Shown here piece after piece: positions 26,132 through 34,935 of a stretch of DNA of 64,000 nucleotides. Position numbers and translations under genes: made by a program. Origin of the DNA: Polymorphospora lycopeni (GTDB lineage Bacteria; Actinomycetota; Actinomycetes; Mycobacteriales; Micromonosporaceae); assembly GCF_042237075.1 (NCBI RefSeq), contig NZ_JBCGDC010000010.1:37932-101931 (forward strand). Reading direction: 5' to 3'. The first letter of the stretch is position 1, and every line of letters begins with the position of its first letter. The notes under the pieces are model-generated. The model was not told the DNA's origin. It saw only the letters and a program-made list of their open reading frames with translations, and did not search any database.

Positions 26132-27457
26132 GTGACCGTGCGGATGACTCCGGCTCTGCCGCCCGGCGTCGAGGCCGAGCGGGTGGTCGAGGCGGTGCTG
26201 GCCGACCTGCGGTCCGGCCGGCACCGGGGCATCGTGGTCGACTCGCCGCCCGGTGCAGGCAAGTCGACGCTGGTGGTACGGGCCACCATCGAGCTGGCGG
26301 CGGCCGGTGAGCCGCTGATCGTGATCGCGCAGACCAACGAGCAGGTCGACGACCTGATCGCCCGGCTGGTCGGCGACGCCCCGGAGCTGCTGATCGGGAG
26401 ATTGTCGGCCACCGACTACGTACCGTCGGAACGGGTCTCGGCACCGGGGACGGTACGGGTCGCGGCCAAGATCGGTGACCTGGGTGGTTCGGCGGTGGTC
26501 ATCGGTACGGCGGCCAAGTGGGCGACCGTGGCGGACGGCTCGTGGCCGTGGGCCATCGTCGACGAGGCCTACCAGATGCGGTCGGACGCGCTGCTGCGGG
26601 TGGCCTCCCGGTTCGAGCGGGCGCTCTTCGTCGGCGACCCCGGGCAACTGGACCCGTTCTCGACCGTGGAGACGGCGCGGTGGACCGGGCTGACCTGGGA
26701 TCCGATGCAGAGCGCGGTCGCCGTGCTGCTGCGGCACAACCCGGACCTGCCGGTGCACCGGCTGCCGGTCTCGTGGCGGTTGCCCGCGTCGGCGGCACCG
26801 GTGGTGGCCGAGGCGTTCTACCCGTTCACCGGTTTCCGGGCCGGCACGTCCGCCGCCGACCGGGTGCTGTCGCTGACCGGGCCGGGCGACGGCGGGCCGG
26901 TCGACGCGGCCGTCGACCTGGCCGCGGCGACCGGGTGGGCGCTCTATGAACTGCCGGCCCGGCACACCCTGCGCACCGACGTCGAGGCGGCCGCCGCGTG
27001 TGCGGCCCTCGCCGTACGCGTGCTGGAGCGCGGTGCGGTGGCGGTGTCCGAACGCGCCCGATCGGGTGTTCCGATCGACGCGACCCGGATCGCGATCGGC
27101 GCCGCCCACCGCGACCAGGTCGCGGTGATCCGGTCGATGCTGCCGGCGTCGGCGGCCGGCGTCACCGTCGACACCGCGAACCGGCTCCAGGGCCGCGAGT
27201 ACGACGTCACCGTCGTCCTGCACCCGCTCTCCGGCCGGCGGGACGCGACCGCCTTCCACCTGGAGTCCGGGCGGCTGTGCGTGCTCACGTCCCGGCACCG
27301 GCACGCCTGCCTCGTGGTCGCCCGGGCCGGCATCCCCGAACTGCTGGACGCCCACCCGTCGACCGAGCCGGTGCACCTGAACGTGCCGGTGCGGTTCCCC
27401 GACGGTTGGGAGGCGAACCAGTCGATCCTGGCCCGGCTGCCCGCCGTACGCCCCTGA
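26132..27457 (+). CDS. SF1B-type DNA/RNA helicase (UPF1/Dna2-like motor)
   Basis: About 441 residues with all superfamily 1 motifs: Walker A DSPPGAGKST (38-46), motif II AIVDEAYQM, motif III LFVGDPGQLDPF, motif V ANRLQGREYDVTVV and motif VI VLTSRHRHACLVV. The protein is almost only the two RecA domains, so the beta-barrel and nuclease domains of Dna2-like enzymes would have to come from separate genes, as found just upstream. Start choice is uncertain: GTG 26132 has AGGGGG 5 nt before it; GTG 26108 and ATG 26144 are alternatives. A strong terminator follows. Confidence 0.82.
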   Translation: MTVRMTPALPPGVEAERVVEAVLADLRSGRHRGIVVDSPPGAGKSTLVVRATIELAAAGEPLIVIAQTNEQVDDLIARLVGDAPELLIGRLSATDYVPSERVSAPGTVRVAAKIGDLGGSAVVIGTAAKWATVADGSWPWAIVDEAYQMRSDALLRVASRFERALFVGDPGQLDPFSTVETARWTGLTWDPMQSAVAVLLRHNPDLPVHRLPVSWRLPASAAPVVAEAFYPFTGFRAGTSAADRVLSLTGPGDGGPVDAAVDLAAATGWALYELPARHTLRTDVEAAAACAALAVRVLERGAVAVSERARSGVPIDATRIAIGAAHRDQVAVIRSMLPASAAGVTVDTANRLQGREYDVTVVLHPLSGRRDATAFHLESGRLCVLTSRHRHACLVVARAGIPELLDAHPSTEPVHLNVPVRFPDGWEANQSILARLPAVRP

Positions 27458-27528
27458 CCGGGCCGGCCCCGTCCCCCTTCCCGGCGGTCGCGCCGGGCCG
27501 CGGCGGATCGTCGCCGGACACGGAAAGT

Positions 27529-27563
27529 CGGATGGCCGGTCGGGATCCCCGACCGGCCATCCG
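27529..27563. terminator. Bidirectional terminator hairpin
   Basis: Arms 27529-27544 and 27548-27563 pair perfectly over 16 bp with a 3-nt loop. The hairpin lies between convergent genes (helicase ending at 27457 and the Pro-rich membrane protein ending at 27582). Confidence 0.85.
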
Positions 27564-27581
27564 GATGTGTCGCGTCCCCGC

Positions 27582-28541
27582 CTAGTTGGTGAGGAACTTC
27601 TCGATCGCGGCGGTGATGGCACCCTCGTCCGGGGCCGCGTACGCCTTCATCGTCGACGAGTTGTAGGAGATGTAGCTCGGGCAGCGGTTGGCCGGCGCGT
27701 TGACCTGTTCGCCGGTGCCGAGCTTCTGCCCGGTCTTGGCGGCGTAGAACGTCACGTCGAGCCGCGACGAGATGTAGTCGACCTGGATCGGCTTCTCGTC
27801 GCGGTCCTTGTAGTCGCACTTCTTCGGGGTGCCCTCGCTGCCCGGCACCGTCGTCAGGCAGGCGACCACGCTGACCGTGGTGAAGTCGGCGGACTTGGCG
27901 TAGAACGGCTTGTCGTAGCCGACCGAGCGGGTCCGCCAGTCGTTGGCCCGCTCCGGAGAGTTGGAGAACGCGTAGACCTTGGTGGTGTTGCTGCCCGCGG
28001 TGTAGTCGGCCGCGTTGAGGATGGCGCCGCCAGCGCACACCTCCTCGAAGTCACTGCTGTACTTCGCGGTCACCGCGTTGTTGTTCGGCACCGACGGGGC
28101 CTCGGACGACGGGGCGGCACTCGGCTCGGTCCCGCCGGGCTCCTCCGTCGTGGACGTCGTCGGTCCCGTCGTCACCTCGGGCTCGTCGTCACCGCCGGCG
28201 ATCAGCGCGATGCCCAGACCGCCGACGGCCAGGAGCAGCACCAGGACGGCGACGCCCATCCCGATCAGCAAACCGTTGGACTTTTTCGGCGGCTGTCCAT
28301 ATGGCGGGACAGGTTGGGCGTACGTCGGCTGCGGCGGGTAGTCGCCCATCGGCGGCCCCGACATCGGAGTGGTCGGGGGACCGTAGGAGGGTCCGCTCGG
28401 TGCCCCGTAGGAGGGGCCGGCCGGCTGGGCCCACCCTCCCATGGTGGGGTCGGGCTGACCAGGTGCCGGAGACCCGGGGGGTGTCCAGCCGCCGGATGTC
28501 GGGTCCGGCGGGCCTGAGTAGGGCGGGTAGGGGTTACTCAT
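27582..28541 (-). CDS. Pro/Gly-rich single-pass membrane protein with extracytoplasmic domain
   Basis: Residues 1-85 are Pro/Gly/Tyr-rich with repeated PSYG, PTMGGW and SGPP motifs and are probably cytoplasmic. A single membrane helix follows (GLLIGMGVAVLVLLLAVGG, about 90-112), then a Thr/Ser/Pro/Glu-rich linker and an extracytoplasmic domain of about 160 residues with four Cys (EEVCAGG, VVACLTT, KKCDYK, NRCPSY) that could form two disulfides. The layout is common in actinomycetes. No enzymatic motif is visible. Confidence 0.75.
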   Translation of the reverse strand: MSNPYPPYSGPPDPTSGGWTPPGSPAPGQPDPTMGGWAQPAGPSYGAPSGPSYGPPTTPMSGPPMGDYPPQPTYAQPVPPYGQPPKKSNGLLIGMGVAVLVLLLAVGGLGIALIAGGDDEPEVTTGPTTSTTEEPGGTEPSAAPSSEAPSVPNNNAVTAKYSSDFEEVCAGGAILNAADYTAGSNTTKVYAFSNSPERANDWRTRSVGYDKPFYAKSADFTTVSVVACLTTVPGSEGTPKKCDYKDRDEKPIQVDYISSRLDVTFYAAKTGQKLGTGEQVNAPANRCPSYISYNSSTMKAYAAPDEGAITAAIEKFLTN

Positions 28542-28896
28542 CGTGCGTCCTTACTAGCGTGCCGACTTCGTTGAGAGCCCAGCGCATCTCCACGACCGGC
28601 GTCGCCGACCGCTCGTCGGGTCTAACATGATCGGTCCAGGTTTGTAAAACCGGGCTTTACCTCAGATTCCATAGTGAAGCTGCGCAATTCTCAACCCCAC
28701 TCCGAGGATGTCGTACCCGTCTGTGAGGGTATGTGGTCATGGCAAGGCGGGAAGATCCGGTCGTCCCCGGGGCGCGGTTCACGGCCTGGGGCACCCGCGG
28801 GTTCACGGTGGGTAGGCATGCCATTCCGGTCACGTTGCGTAGGTGAGCGCCGGCCATCCGGTCGGGGCCCGGCTTCCCGACCGTCCGATCGGAGGC
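28542..28896. other. Intergenic stretch, nothing recognised
   Basis: About 355 bp between the start of the Pro-rich membrane protein and the end of the MazG gene. It is relatively AT-rich around 28635-28690. I see no credible reading frame, hairpin or RNA. Confidence 0.5.
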
Positions 28897-29289
28897 TCAT
28901 CCCGGATGCGGGATCTTGGCGATCGAGCCGCGGGACGCCTCCACCGTGTAGCGGCGGGCAGAGTGGGCCAGCTTGTCGGTCGCGGCCTGCACCAGGTCGA
29001 TGCCGAGCACGTCGGCCAGCCGCGTGAGGTAGATCATCACGTCGCCCATCTCGGCCCGCACCCGCTCACCCGCGGGGCCGGCCATCACCTCGGCCGCTTC
29101 CGCCGGGGTCAGCCACTGGAACTCCGCGACCAGTTCGCCGACCTCGCCCGTCAACGCCATGGCCAGGTTCTTCGGGGTGTGGAACCGCTGCCAGTCGCGT
29201 TCGGCGGCAAACTCCCGTAGCCGGAGGGTGAGTTCCTGGACGGACGGTTCGGGAGCTTCCGGAGTGGGGGAGGGGCGGCCGGTCGTCAT
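28897..29289 (-). CDS. MazG-like nucleotide pyrophosphohydrolase
   Basis: A 130-residue all-alpha MazG/dUTPase-fold protein. The metal-binding motif is present: ALTGEVGELVAEFQW with the EExxE-type acidic residues, then RAEMGDVMIYLTRLADVLGID. Small proteins of this type hydrolyse NTPs or dNTPs to monophosphate and pyrophosphate and act as house-cleaning enzymes. The ATG at 29289 is chosen because the family normally begins about 20 residues before the first core helix. It is divergent from the PPOX gene. Confidence 0.88.
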   Translation of the reverse strand: MTTGRPSPTPEAPEPSVQELTLRLREFAAERDWQRFHTPKNLAMALTGEVGELVAEFQWLTPAEAAEVMAGPAGERVRAEMGDVMIYLTRLADVLGIDLVQAATDKLAHSARRYTVEASRGSIAKIPHPG

Positions 29290-29423
29290 GTCCGCTGACC
29301 CTAGCCGCCGGACTGAATAGGGTTGGTGGGTGGTCGTCGCGGCCCTGGCGAGTTTTCGCCGCGGCCCCGGGACGTGCCGCCGGCCACCACCGCCCACGCA
29401 CCGCCCACCGAGGGGAGCCAGCC

Positions 29424-29891
29424 ATGGCCCGCAGCATCGCGACCAACGACCGGGTCGACCGGGCGCGTCTCGTGGAGTTCCTCACCCCGCGCCACCGCGC
29501 CATCGTGATGACCACCCGGCCGGACGGGCGCCCCCAGGCGTCGCCGGTGACCTGTGGCGTCGACTCCGCCGGCCGGCTCGTCGTCTCCACGTACCCGCAG
29601 CGGGCCAAGGTGGTCAACCTCCGGCGCGATCCCCGGGTGTCGGTGTGCGTGCTCTCCGACGACTGGAACGGGCCGTGGGTGCAGGTCGACGGCACCGCCG
29701 AGGTGCTCGACCTGCCCGAGGCACTGGAGCCGCTGGTCGAATACTTCCGGGTCATCTCCGGTGAGCACCCGGACTGGGACGAGTACCGCGACGCGATGCG
29801 CCGGCAGGGCAAGTCGCTGATCCGGGTCACCGTCGAGCGGTGGGGACCGGTCGCCACCGGCGGCTTTCCCGCCCACCTGGCCACCGACTGA
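29424..29891 (+). CDS. PPOX-class F420-dependent oxidoreductase
   Basis: A 155-residue split beta-barrel protein of the F420/FMN-dependent FDOR group: FLTPRHRAIVMTTRPDGRPQASPVTCGVD, STYPQRAKVVNLRRDPRVSV and WVQVDGTAEVLD. The conserved KVxNLxRDPR stretch contacts the cofactor phosphate. The substrate is unknown. These enzymes are characteristic of F420-producing actinobacteria, which supports the taxonomic guess. GGGAG lies about 10 nt upstream of the ATG. Confidence 0.88.
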   Translation: MARSIATNDRVDRARLVEFLTPRHRAIVMTTRPDGRPQASPVTCGVDSAGRLVVSTYPQRAKVVNLRRDPRVSVCVLSDDWNGPWVQVDGTAEVLDLPEALEPLVEYFRVISGEHPDWDEYRDAMRRQGKSLIRVTVERWGPVATGGFPAHLATD

Positions 29892-29968
29892 CCGCGCTGC
29901 CCCGCCGGCGGCCGGGCTGACCACGTCCGGCCGCCTGACCCACCGGCCGGACGTGTGGCCGGGCCGGG

Positions 29969-30430
29969 TCAGAGGAAGGGCGCGGGGAACGGGCGGCGGT
30001 CGTAGCGCTCCGCGATGGTCGCGAGTTCCGGCAGCTCCGACCAGTTGGTCCAGTCGCTGTTCAGGGTCAGCCGCTTGCCGATGCGTTCGAGCACGATCTG
30101 CTCGAAGTCCATCAACAGCATCCCGTCCTGCCGGTCCAGGTCGAGCAGGCTCATCACCGCCCGGATCATCCGGGCCAGGTTCGTCCGGCGTTCGGCATGG
30201 TCACCCTCGTTGACGAGGTCGAAGGCCACCGACATCCGCGGCGCGAACCCGATCGCCTCGCCGGTCGAGCGCGCGTCACCGCGGTCGAGCGCCTGGAAGG
30301 TGACCCGCATGCCGGGGCGCTCGATCTCGGCGTCGTTGACCACCTGTCCGGCGACCTCGTGTGCGACGACGGACAGCGCTTCCGCCAGCCCCGTACGGGT
30401 TCTGCTCTGGAACGTGTATTGCAGCGCCAC
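29969..30430 (-). CDS. SitI3-like protein
   Basis: A 153-residue protein starting MALQYTFQS, with FAPRMSVAFDLVN, MIRAVMSLLDLDRQDGMLLMDFEQIVL and KRLTLNSDW. This pattern matches actinobacterial proteins grouped with SitI3, an immunity protein of myxobacterial self-recognition. In actinomycetes the role is unproven and no toxin gene is adjacent. It lies 70 nt downstream of the Hsp70-like gene on the same strand and may belong to its transcript. Confidence 0.55.
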   Translation of the reverse strand: MALQYTFQSRTRTGLAEALSVVAHEVAGQVVNDAEIERPGMRVTFQALDRGDARSTGEAIGFAPRMSVAFDLVNEGDHAERRTNLARMIRAVMSLLDLDRQDGMLLMDFEQIVLERIGKRLTLNSDWTNWSELPELATIAERYDRRPFPAPFL

Positions 30431-30500
30431 GCCCCCAGCATGACCCGGCGATGTCCCCGCGCGGAGCGGATCGGCGCTTCCGGGACGGCCGTACGCGCGT

Positions 30501-33116
30501 TCAGTGCCAGCCGATGACGGAGCTCACCTCGTCGACCATCTGCCACCACCAGGAAGCGGCGCGGAACCGCTCGAACGCCTCGGTGCCCGTCTGGAGCACC
30601 GTCGCGTCGAGCCGGCCGGCCGAGGTCGCGGCGGCGGTCAGGGGACCGGCGGTGCGGCCGATCCGTTCGGTGTCGAGGACCAGCGACCGCCGCCGTAGCA
30701 CGGTGAACAACCGGCGGATCAGTTCGACGTGCCGGTTGATCTCGTCCGGGCCGACCTGGGAGGTGCGGTCCGGCTCGACCGGAGTCAGCCGCCCGTCGGC
30801 CGTGCGGTACATCGGTATCGAGTCGGCCTCGCACCCGGCGGCGAGGATCCGGCCGATCCGGACGAAGTCGTAGCTGGCGTCCGCGGGGATGGTGAGGTCA
30901 CCGGGGCGCAGGTCGGGCGACAGCGCGGCCCACGGGTGCACGGCGGTCAGCGAGGGCTGCTCACGCAGGAGCGTGGTGAGCCGGTCGACGCCGCGTACGG
31001 CCACCAGGCGGCGATCGGCGACCAGGAAGTCGGCGCGCGCGGGGGCGGCCGTCAGGCTGAACGCGGTGCCGGCCGGCAGGACGATCGACAGCGGTACGGC
31101 GCTCGGTTCGCGCTGCGTCGGCGGCTGCGGGGCGTGGACCGGTGGCGGGGTGCCGCCGTGCTGCGGAAGGTGCCCGGTGTGTGCCGGCTGGCCCATCTGC
31201 TGTGACTGGGCGGGGTGCGGGTGCCCGGGGACCGGCGCGTGCAGCGGCGGCCCGGGGGCGCGCTGGGCGGCGTGCGCCGGCGGGTGGACGCCCGCGGGTG
31301 TCACGGGGTGCGTGGCGGTCTGCGGGTGCCCCGGGTGCGCGGGGCGGTATCCGGGCGGGACGGCCATCGGCCCGGCCGGTCGCTGCTGCTGCTGGTGTTG
31401 GGGGTAGGCCGGGCCGGGGCGCTGGTGTTGCGGGTGGACCGGTGGCGGCATGACCGGTCGTTGCTGCTGGGTGTGCTGGGGCGGTGGCTGCACCACCGGT
31501 CGCTGCTGCGGGTGGTGCGCAGGGTGGTGCGGCGGCTGGGGGTGCTGTGGCGGTGGGGTGTGCTGTGGCGGTGGGGTGTGCTGCTGGGGGTGCGGTGGTT
31601 GGGCGTGTGGCGGCACGACGGGGCGCTGCGGCTGCGGGTGGTGTTGCGGCTGCGGGTGCGGCTGGCCGTGCGGCGGGGCGGGGTGCTGGGGCGGGGCCAC
31701 GTGCGGCGGCCGGTAGGGCGGCGCCGGCGCCTGTTGCGGGTGTGGAACCGGCCGGTGCTGCGGATGCGGCACGGGGGGCTGCTGCGGGCCGGGGCGGAAG
31801 TGCGGCTGCGGCATCGCCGGCCGGTGCTGTGGGTGGCCGACGTGCGGCGGCATCGGGCGGTAGGGCGGTCCGCTCGACGGCGGCCCGCTCATCGGCGGTC
31901 CGCTCATCGGGGCGATCGGGCCGGCGGGGGGACCGCTCATCGGGGCGATCGGGCCGGCCGGCGGTCCGCTCATCGGGGCGACGGGGCCGCCCGGAGGCCC
32001 GCTGATCGGGGCGGCGTAGGTGCGCGGGTCGATCACGGCCAGCGCGGCGGCCGGCACGTAGAGGCTGCCCTCGGCGACCACCATCTCCGGCTGTTCGAGC
32101 GTGGTCGGCGCGATCTGGAGCGTACGGTGCAGCAGCGTCGCGACCAGTGGGATCCGGCTCGACCCGCCGACCAGGAACACGCCGGCGATCCCGGCGGCGG
32201 GCACCGACGCGGTGCGGATCGCGTTCTGGGTTGCCAACAGCGTCCGGTCGAGCACCGGCCGGGCGAACTTCTCCAGCTGCTCGCGGCCGACCGGCACGTC
32301 GACGTCGACGACCGGCACGTGCACGATCGCCGACGGTGCCCGGGACAGCATCTCCTTGGCGCCGCGGACGTCCTCCCAGAACTGCTGGCTCATCCGGCGC
32401 TCGGCCGAGGTGTTCGGGGTGATCAGGCGCTTCCAGCCGTCGGGGTCGCGTTCGGCGAACACCTCACCGAGGTATTCGACCACGGCCGCGTCGACGTCCA
32501 GCCCGCCCGCGTCGGCGACGCCGTCGGTGGACAGCACCTGCAGGTTGTCCGGCGTACGGCGGACGACGGTGGCGTCGAACGTGCCGGCGCCGAAGTCGTA
32601 GACGACGAGGTTGCGGCCGATCGGCAGCTGGTGGCGCAGGACGGCGATGAAGTAGCTGGCGGCCGCGACCGGCTCGGGGACCAGCCGGGCGTTGTGCAGG
32701 CCGGCCCGGGCGGCGGCGTTGGCCAGCATCGCCCGGCGCTGCGCGCCCCACTCGACGGGGTGGGTGAGCACCGCCTCGGTGATCTGCCGGCCGCCGACGC
32801 GGGCCGCCTCGGCGTGGACCCGGCGCAGGACGGCGGCCATGAGGTCGACGACCGGTAGTTCGACCTCGCCGAGGAGCACCGTGCCGTCGTCGACCCGGCG
32901 CTTGGGGTTGCGCTCGAAGCGGTCGGGGTGGACCCGGGAGTGCTGGACGGCGTCGCGGCCGACGACCATGTCCCCCTCGGGGGAGGCGTAGACGGCCGAC
33001 GGCATCTGCGGCGAGCCGTCGAAGAGCAGGGGGCGGCACCGGCCGTCCGGCCACCGCAGCACCGCTACGGTGTTGGACGTGCCAAGGTCGACCCCCAGTC
33101 GCAGCCCCGCCACCAT
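30501..33116 (-). CDS. Hsp70-like ATPase with long Pro/His-rich linker
   Basis: Residues 1-365 are an actin-fold Hsp70 ATPase domain: phosphate-1 LGVDLGTSNTVAVL, phosphate-2 VVYDFGAGTFDATVV near 170, and the adenosine motif VFLVGGSSRIPLV near 320. No normal substrate-binding domain follows. Instead there are about 310 residues rich in Pro, His and Gln, beginning with tandem SGPPxGPIAPM units, and then a folded C-terminal part of about 185 residues (LSIVLPAGTAFSLTAAPARADF onward) that I cannot place. Such actinobacterial proteins are often listed as Hsp70. The gene lies 146 bp downstream of a caspase-like gene on the same strand. Confidence 0.8.
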   Translation of the reverse strand: MVAGLRLGVDLGTSNTVAVLRWPDGRCRPLLFDGSPQMPSAVYASPEGDMVVGRDAVQHSRVHPDRFERNPKRRVDDGTVLLGEVELPVVDLMAAVLRRVHAEAARVGGRQITEAVLTHPVEWGAQRRAMLANAAARAGLHNARLVPEPVAAASYFIAVLRHQLPIGRNLVVYDFGAGTFDATVVRRTPDNLQVLSTDGVADAGGLDVDAAVVEYLGEVFAERDPDGWKRLITPNTSAERRMSQQFWEDVRGAKEMLSRAPSAIVHVPVVDVDVPVGREQLEKFARPVLDRTLLATQNAIRTASVPAAGIAGVFLVGGSSRIPLVATLLHRTLQIAPTTLEQPEMVVAEGSLYVPAAALAVIDPRTYAAPISGPPGGPVAPMSGPPAGPIAPMSGPPAGPIAPMSGPPMSGPPSSGPPYRPMPPHVGHPQHRPAMPQPHFRPGPQQPPVPHPQHRPVPHPQQAPAPPYRPPHVAPPQHPAPPHGQPHPQPQHHPQPQRPVVPPHAQPPHPQQHTPPPQHTPPPQHPQPPHHPAHHPQQRPVVQPPPQHTQQQRPVMPPPVHPQHQRPGPAYPQHQQQQRPAGPMAVPPGYRPAHPGHPQTATHPVTPAGVHPPAHAAQRAPGPPLHAPVPGHPHPAQSQQMGQPAHTGHLPQHGGTPPPVHAPQPPTQREPSAVPLSIVLPAGTAFSLTAAPARADFLVADRRLVAVRGVDRLTTLLREQPSLTAVHPWAALSPDLRPGDLTIPADASYDFVRIGRILAAGCEADSIPMYRTADGRLTPVEPDRTSQVGPDEINRHVELIRRLFTVLRRRSLVLDTERIGRTAGPLTAAATSAGRLDATVLQTGTEAFERFRAASWWWQMVDEVSSVIGWH
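31901..32014. repeat. 33-bp tandem repeat inside the Hsp70-like gene
   Basis: Three full units start at 31901, 31934 and 31967, and a partial one at 32000. They encode 11-residue SGPPxGPxAPM repeats. The period is a multiple of three, so copy number can change without breaking the frame. Confidence 0.85.
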
Positions 33117-33262
33117 GATGCGAGTTTAGATCGGGCCGGGTAGCGCCGACTGAGTCGCTGTGCTCAGGCGTCCGTCCACGTCATCCCCCTATCAGACGAT
33201 CTCGGCGCAGCTCTGGGTGTTATGTCGGTATTCTCGGATCGCGTAGCGGGTGGACAAGCCGG

Positions 33263-33889
33263 TCACGCCAGCGCCATCCGGGCCCACCGGCTCGGTGTAA
33301 GGGTCATCACCCGGAACGGACAGTTGCGGTCGGTCAACATCGTGTAGGCGTGGATGGCCCGCTCCGCGGCATCCTGGGCCTGCTCCGCCGCGGTCATCCC
33401 CCGCCCCCGGTTGCGGAACAGCGCTCCGTAGAACGCCGAACAGAAGACCCCGCTCTCGTGCCAGCCGATCTGCCCGGACGTGCCGATGTAGGTCACCTCG
33501 CCGTGCAGGCAGTCACGGACCGCCTTCTGCCAGGCGCCGGTGCCGGTGCGGCAGCCGTCGGCCAGGATCGCCCCGGTCGAGATGCCCTTGCCCTGCTGGG
33601 CGGCGGTCTCGCCGAGCTGTTCCAGCGACACACTGGTGCGCCCGTCGCTGCTGCTGAACGTCGGCGTCACGCTGTGGTCGCCGTGTGCCATCACGTGCAG
33701 CACGTCGCACGACGCGGTGAACGCCGACAGCACCGTGCTCGGATCACGGGACCGGACGAAGTCGATGTCGACGATCGGCGCCTCGAAACCGGCGTTGATG
33801 TTCTGCAGCGTGGACTGGACGAAGGTCATCGCCGCGTCGAACGAGGCATCCAACCCGATATCGAGCAGGCTCACACGCTTCGCCCTCAT
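33263..33889 (-). CDS. Minimal caspase-like (CHAT/C14-type) peptidase
   Basis: A 208-residue protein with the caspase-fold dyad: His69 in LHVMAHGDHS and Cys113 in GAILADGCRTG, each at the end of a hydrophobic strand. The spacing of about 45 residues fits CHAT-type proteases. There is no repeat, TPR or NTPase domain attached, so it is a stand-alone catalytic unit. GGGAGGA lies about 8 nt before the ATG at 33889. The Hsp70-like gene follows on the same strand. In conflict systems such proteases cleave host proteins after activation by a partner; that role is inferred here. Confidence 0.75.
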   Translation of the reverse strand: MRAKRVSLLDIGLDASFDAAMTFVQSTLQNINAGFEAPIVDIDFVRSRDPSTVLSAFTASCDVLHVMAHGDHSVTPTFSSSDGRTSVSLEQLGETAAQQGKGISTGAILADGCRTGTGAWQKAVRDCLHGEVTYIGTSGQIGWHESGVFCSAFYGALFRNRGRGMTAAEQAQDAAERAIHAYTMLTDRNCPFRVMTLTPSRWARMALA

Positions 33890-34502
33890 CGGCGTCGTCC
33901 TCCCCAGGTCGCGACGGTTGCCGGCCCGCCGGTGCGGTACCGCCGGCCCGATGGACCACCGGGCCGGCCGCATCGGCGGCCGTTGCAACCGACCGTACGG
34001 GCTGCCGGCGCCGGCTGTCCTCCCCACGAGTGGACCACGGGGGTACGACCTTCTGGCCCATTGCGTGTCCCGGCACCGTCCGGTCCGGCGAGTCCGCGCA
34101 GCTCACGGTTGGAATGGCGGGACCGGCGGGGTAGTGTCGACCGCGGACGCACCCGGCGGCGACAGGGCCCGTGGCGGCAGGACCGCAGGGACAGGGCCCG
34201 TGGTGGGAGAGCCGCAGGGGCAGGGGAGCACAAGGCGCGGGAACAGGCCCCGCGGGAACCGGGACACAAGAGCGCGCGGCGCCGCCCGACCGCTGTCGTA
34301 ACGTCGCCGCGCTCTGGCCGTCTCCCACCGCCGCAGCCATCCGGCCGTACGTCAGCGGGGACCTGGCTCGACCGGCACCTCGTCGTCCCGGTCTGTGTGC
34401 GTGCATGCCCGGGACCGGCCGGGCGCAAACCCGGCGAGCGGGCAGTGTGTCGTCGTCCGATCGGTGGAGTGCGCGGCCGGGGCATCGGGTATGGAACCGG
34501 AC
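33890..34502. other. Long intergenic stretch between caspase-like and cupin genes
   Basis: About 610 bp with no convincing gene on either strand. It contains a 14-bp direct repeat (34161-34174 and 34190-34203, 29-bp period) in a G/C-skewed region, and the divergent promoters of the two flanking genes must lie here. Confidence 0.45.
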
Positions 34503-34895
34503 ATGGAACACTTCACGATCGCCACCGAGGCGGAGAAGAGCGCCGATTTCCGTCGGGTGCTGTGGACCGGGCAGCGGACCCAGTTGGTCATCATGACGAT
34601 CCCGCCGGGCGGCGAGATCGGCGAAGAGGTGCACGAGGGGATCGACCAGATCCTGACCTTCGTCAGCGGCGTCGGCGAGGCCGCCGTCAACGGCGAGACC
34701 CGCCGGGTGAACCAGGGCGACCTGGTGGTCGTACCGGCCGGCCAGAAGCACAACTTCGTGAACACCGGCCCGAACCCGCTGGTGCTCTACACGGTGTACG
34801 GGCCGCCGGAGCACGCCGACGGGGTGGTGCACCGGACGAAGGAGGAGGGCGACGCGGCCGAGGCGGCCGGCGAGGACGAACCGCCCGGATCGTGA
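34503..34895 (+). CDS. Small cupin protein
   Basis: A 130-residue single-domain cupin. The two motifs are visible: PPGGEIGEEVHEGIDQILTFVSG (with metal-ligand His and Glu equivalents) and GDLVVVPAGQKHNFVNTG. The function within this group is usually unknown (isomerase or binding protein). The C-terminal 20 residues are acidic and probably disordered. ATG 34503 gives a normal family start; ATG 34491 would add four residues. It is convergent with the SDR gene. Confidence 0.82.
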   Translation: MEHFTIATEAEKSADFRRVLWTGQRTQLVIMTIPPGGEIGEEVHEGIDQILTFVSGVGEAAVNGETRRVNQGDLVVVPAGQKHNFVNTGPNPLVLYTVYGPPEHADGVVHRTKEEGDAAEAAGEDEPPGS

Positions 34896-34935
34896 GCACC
34901 GGTGGCCGGGCGCGCGGTGCCCCGACGCCGATGGT

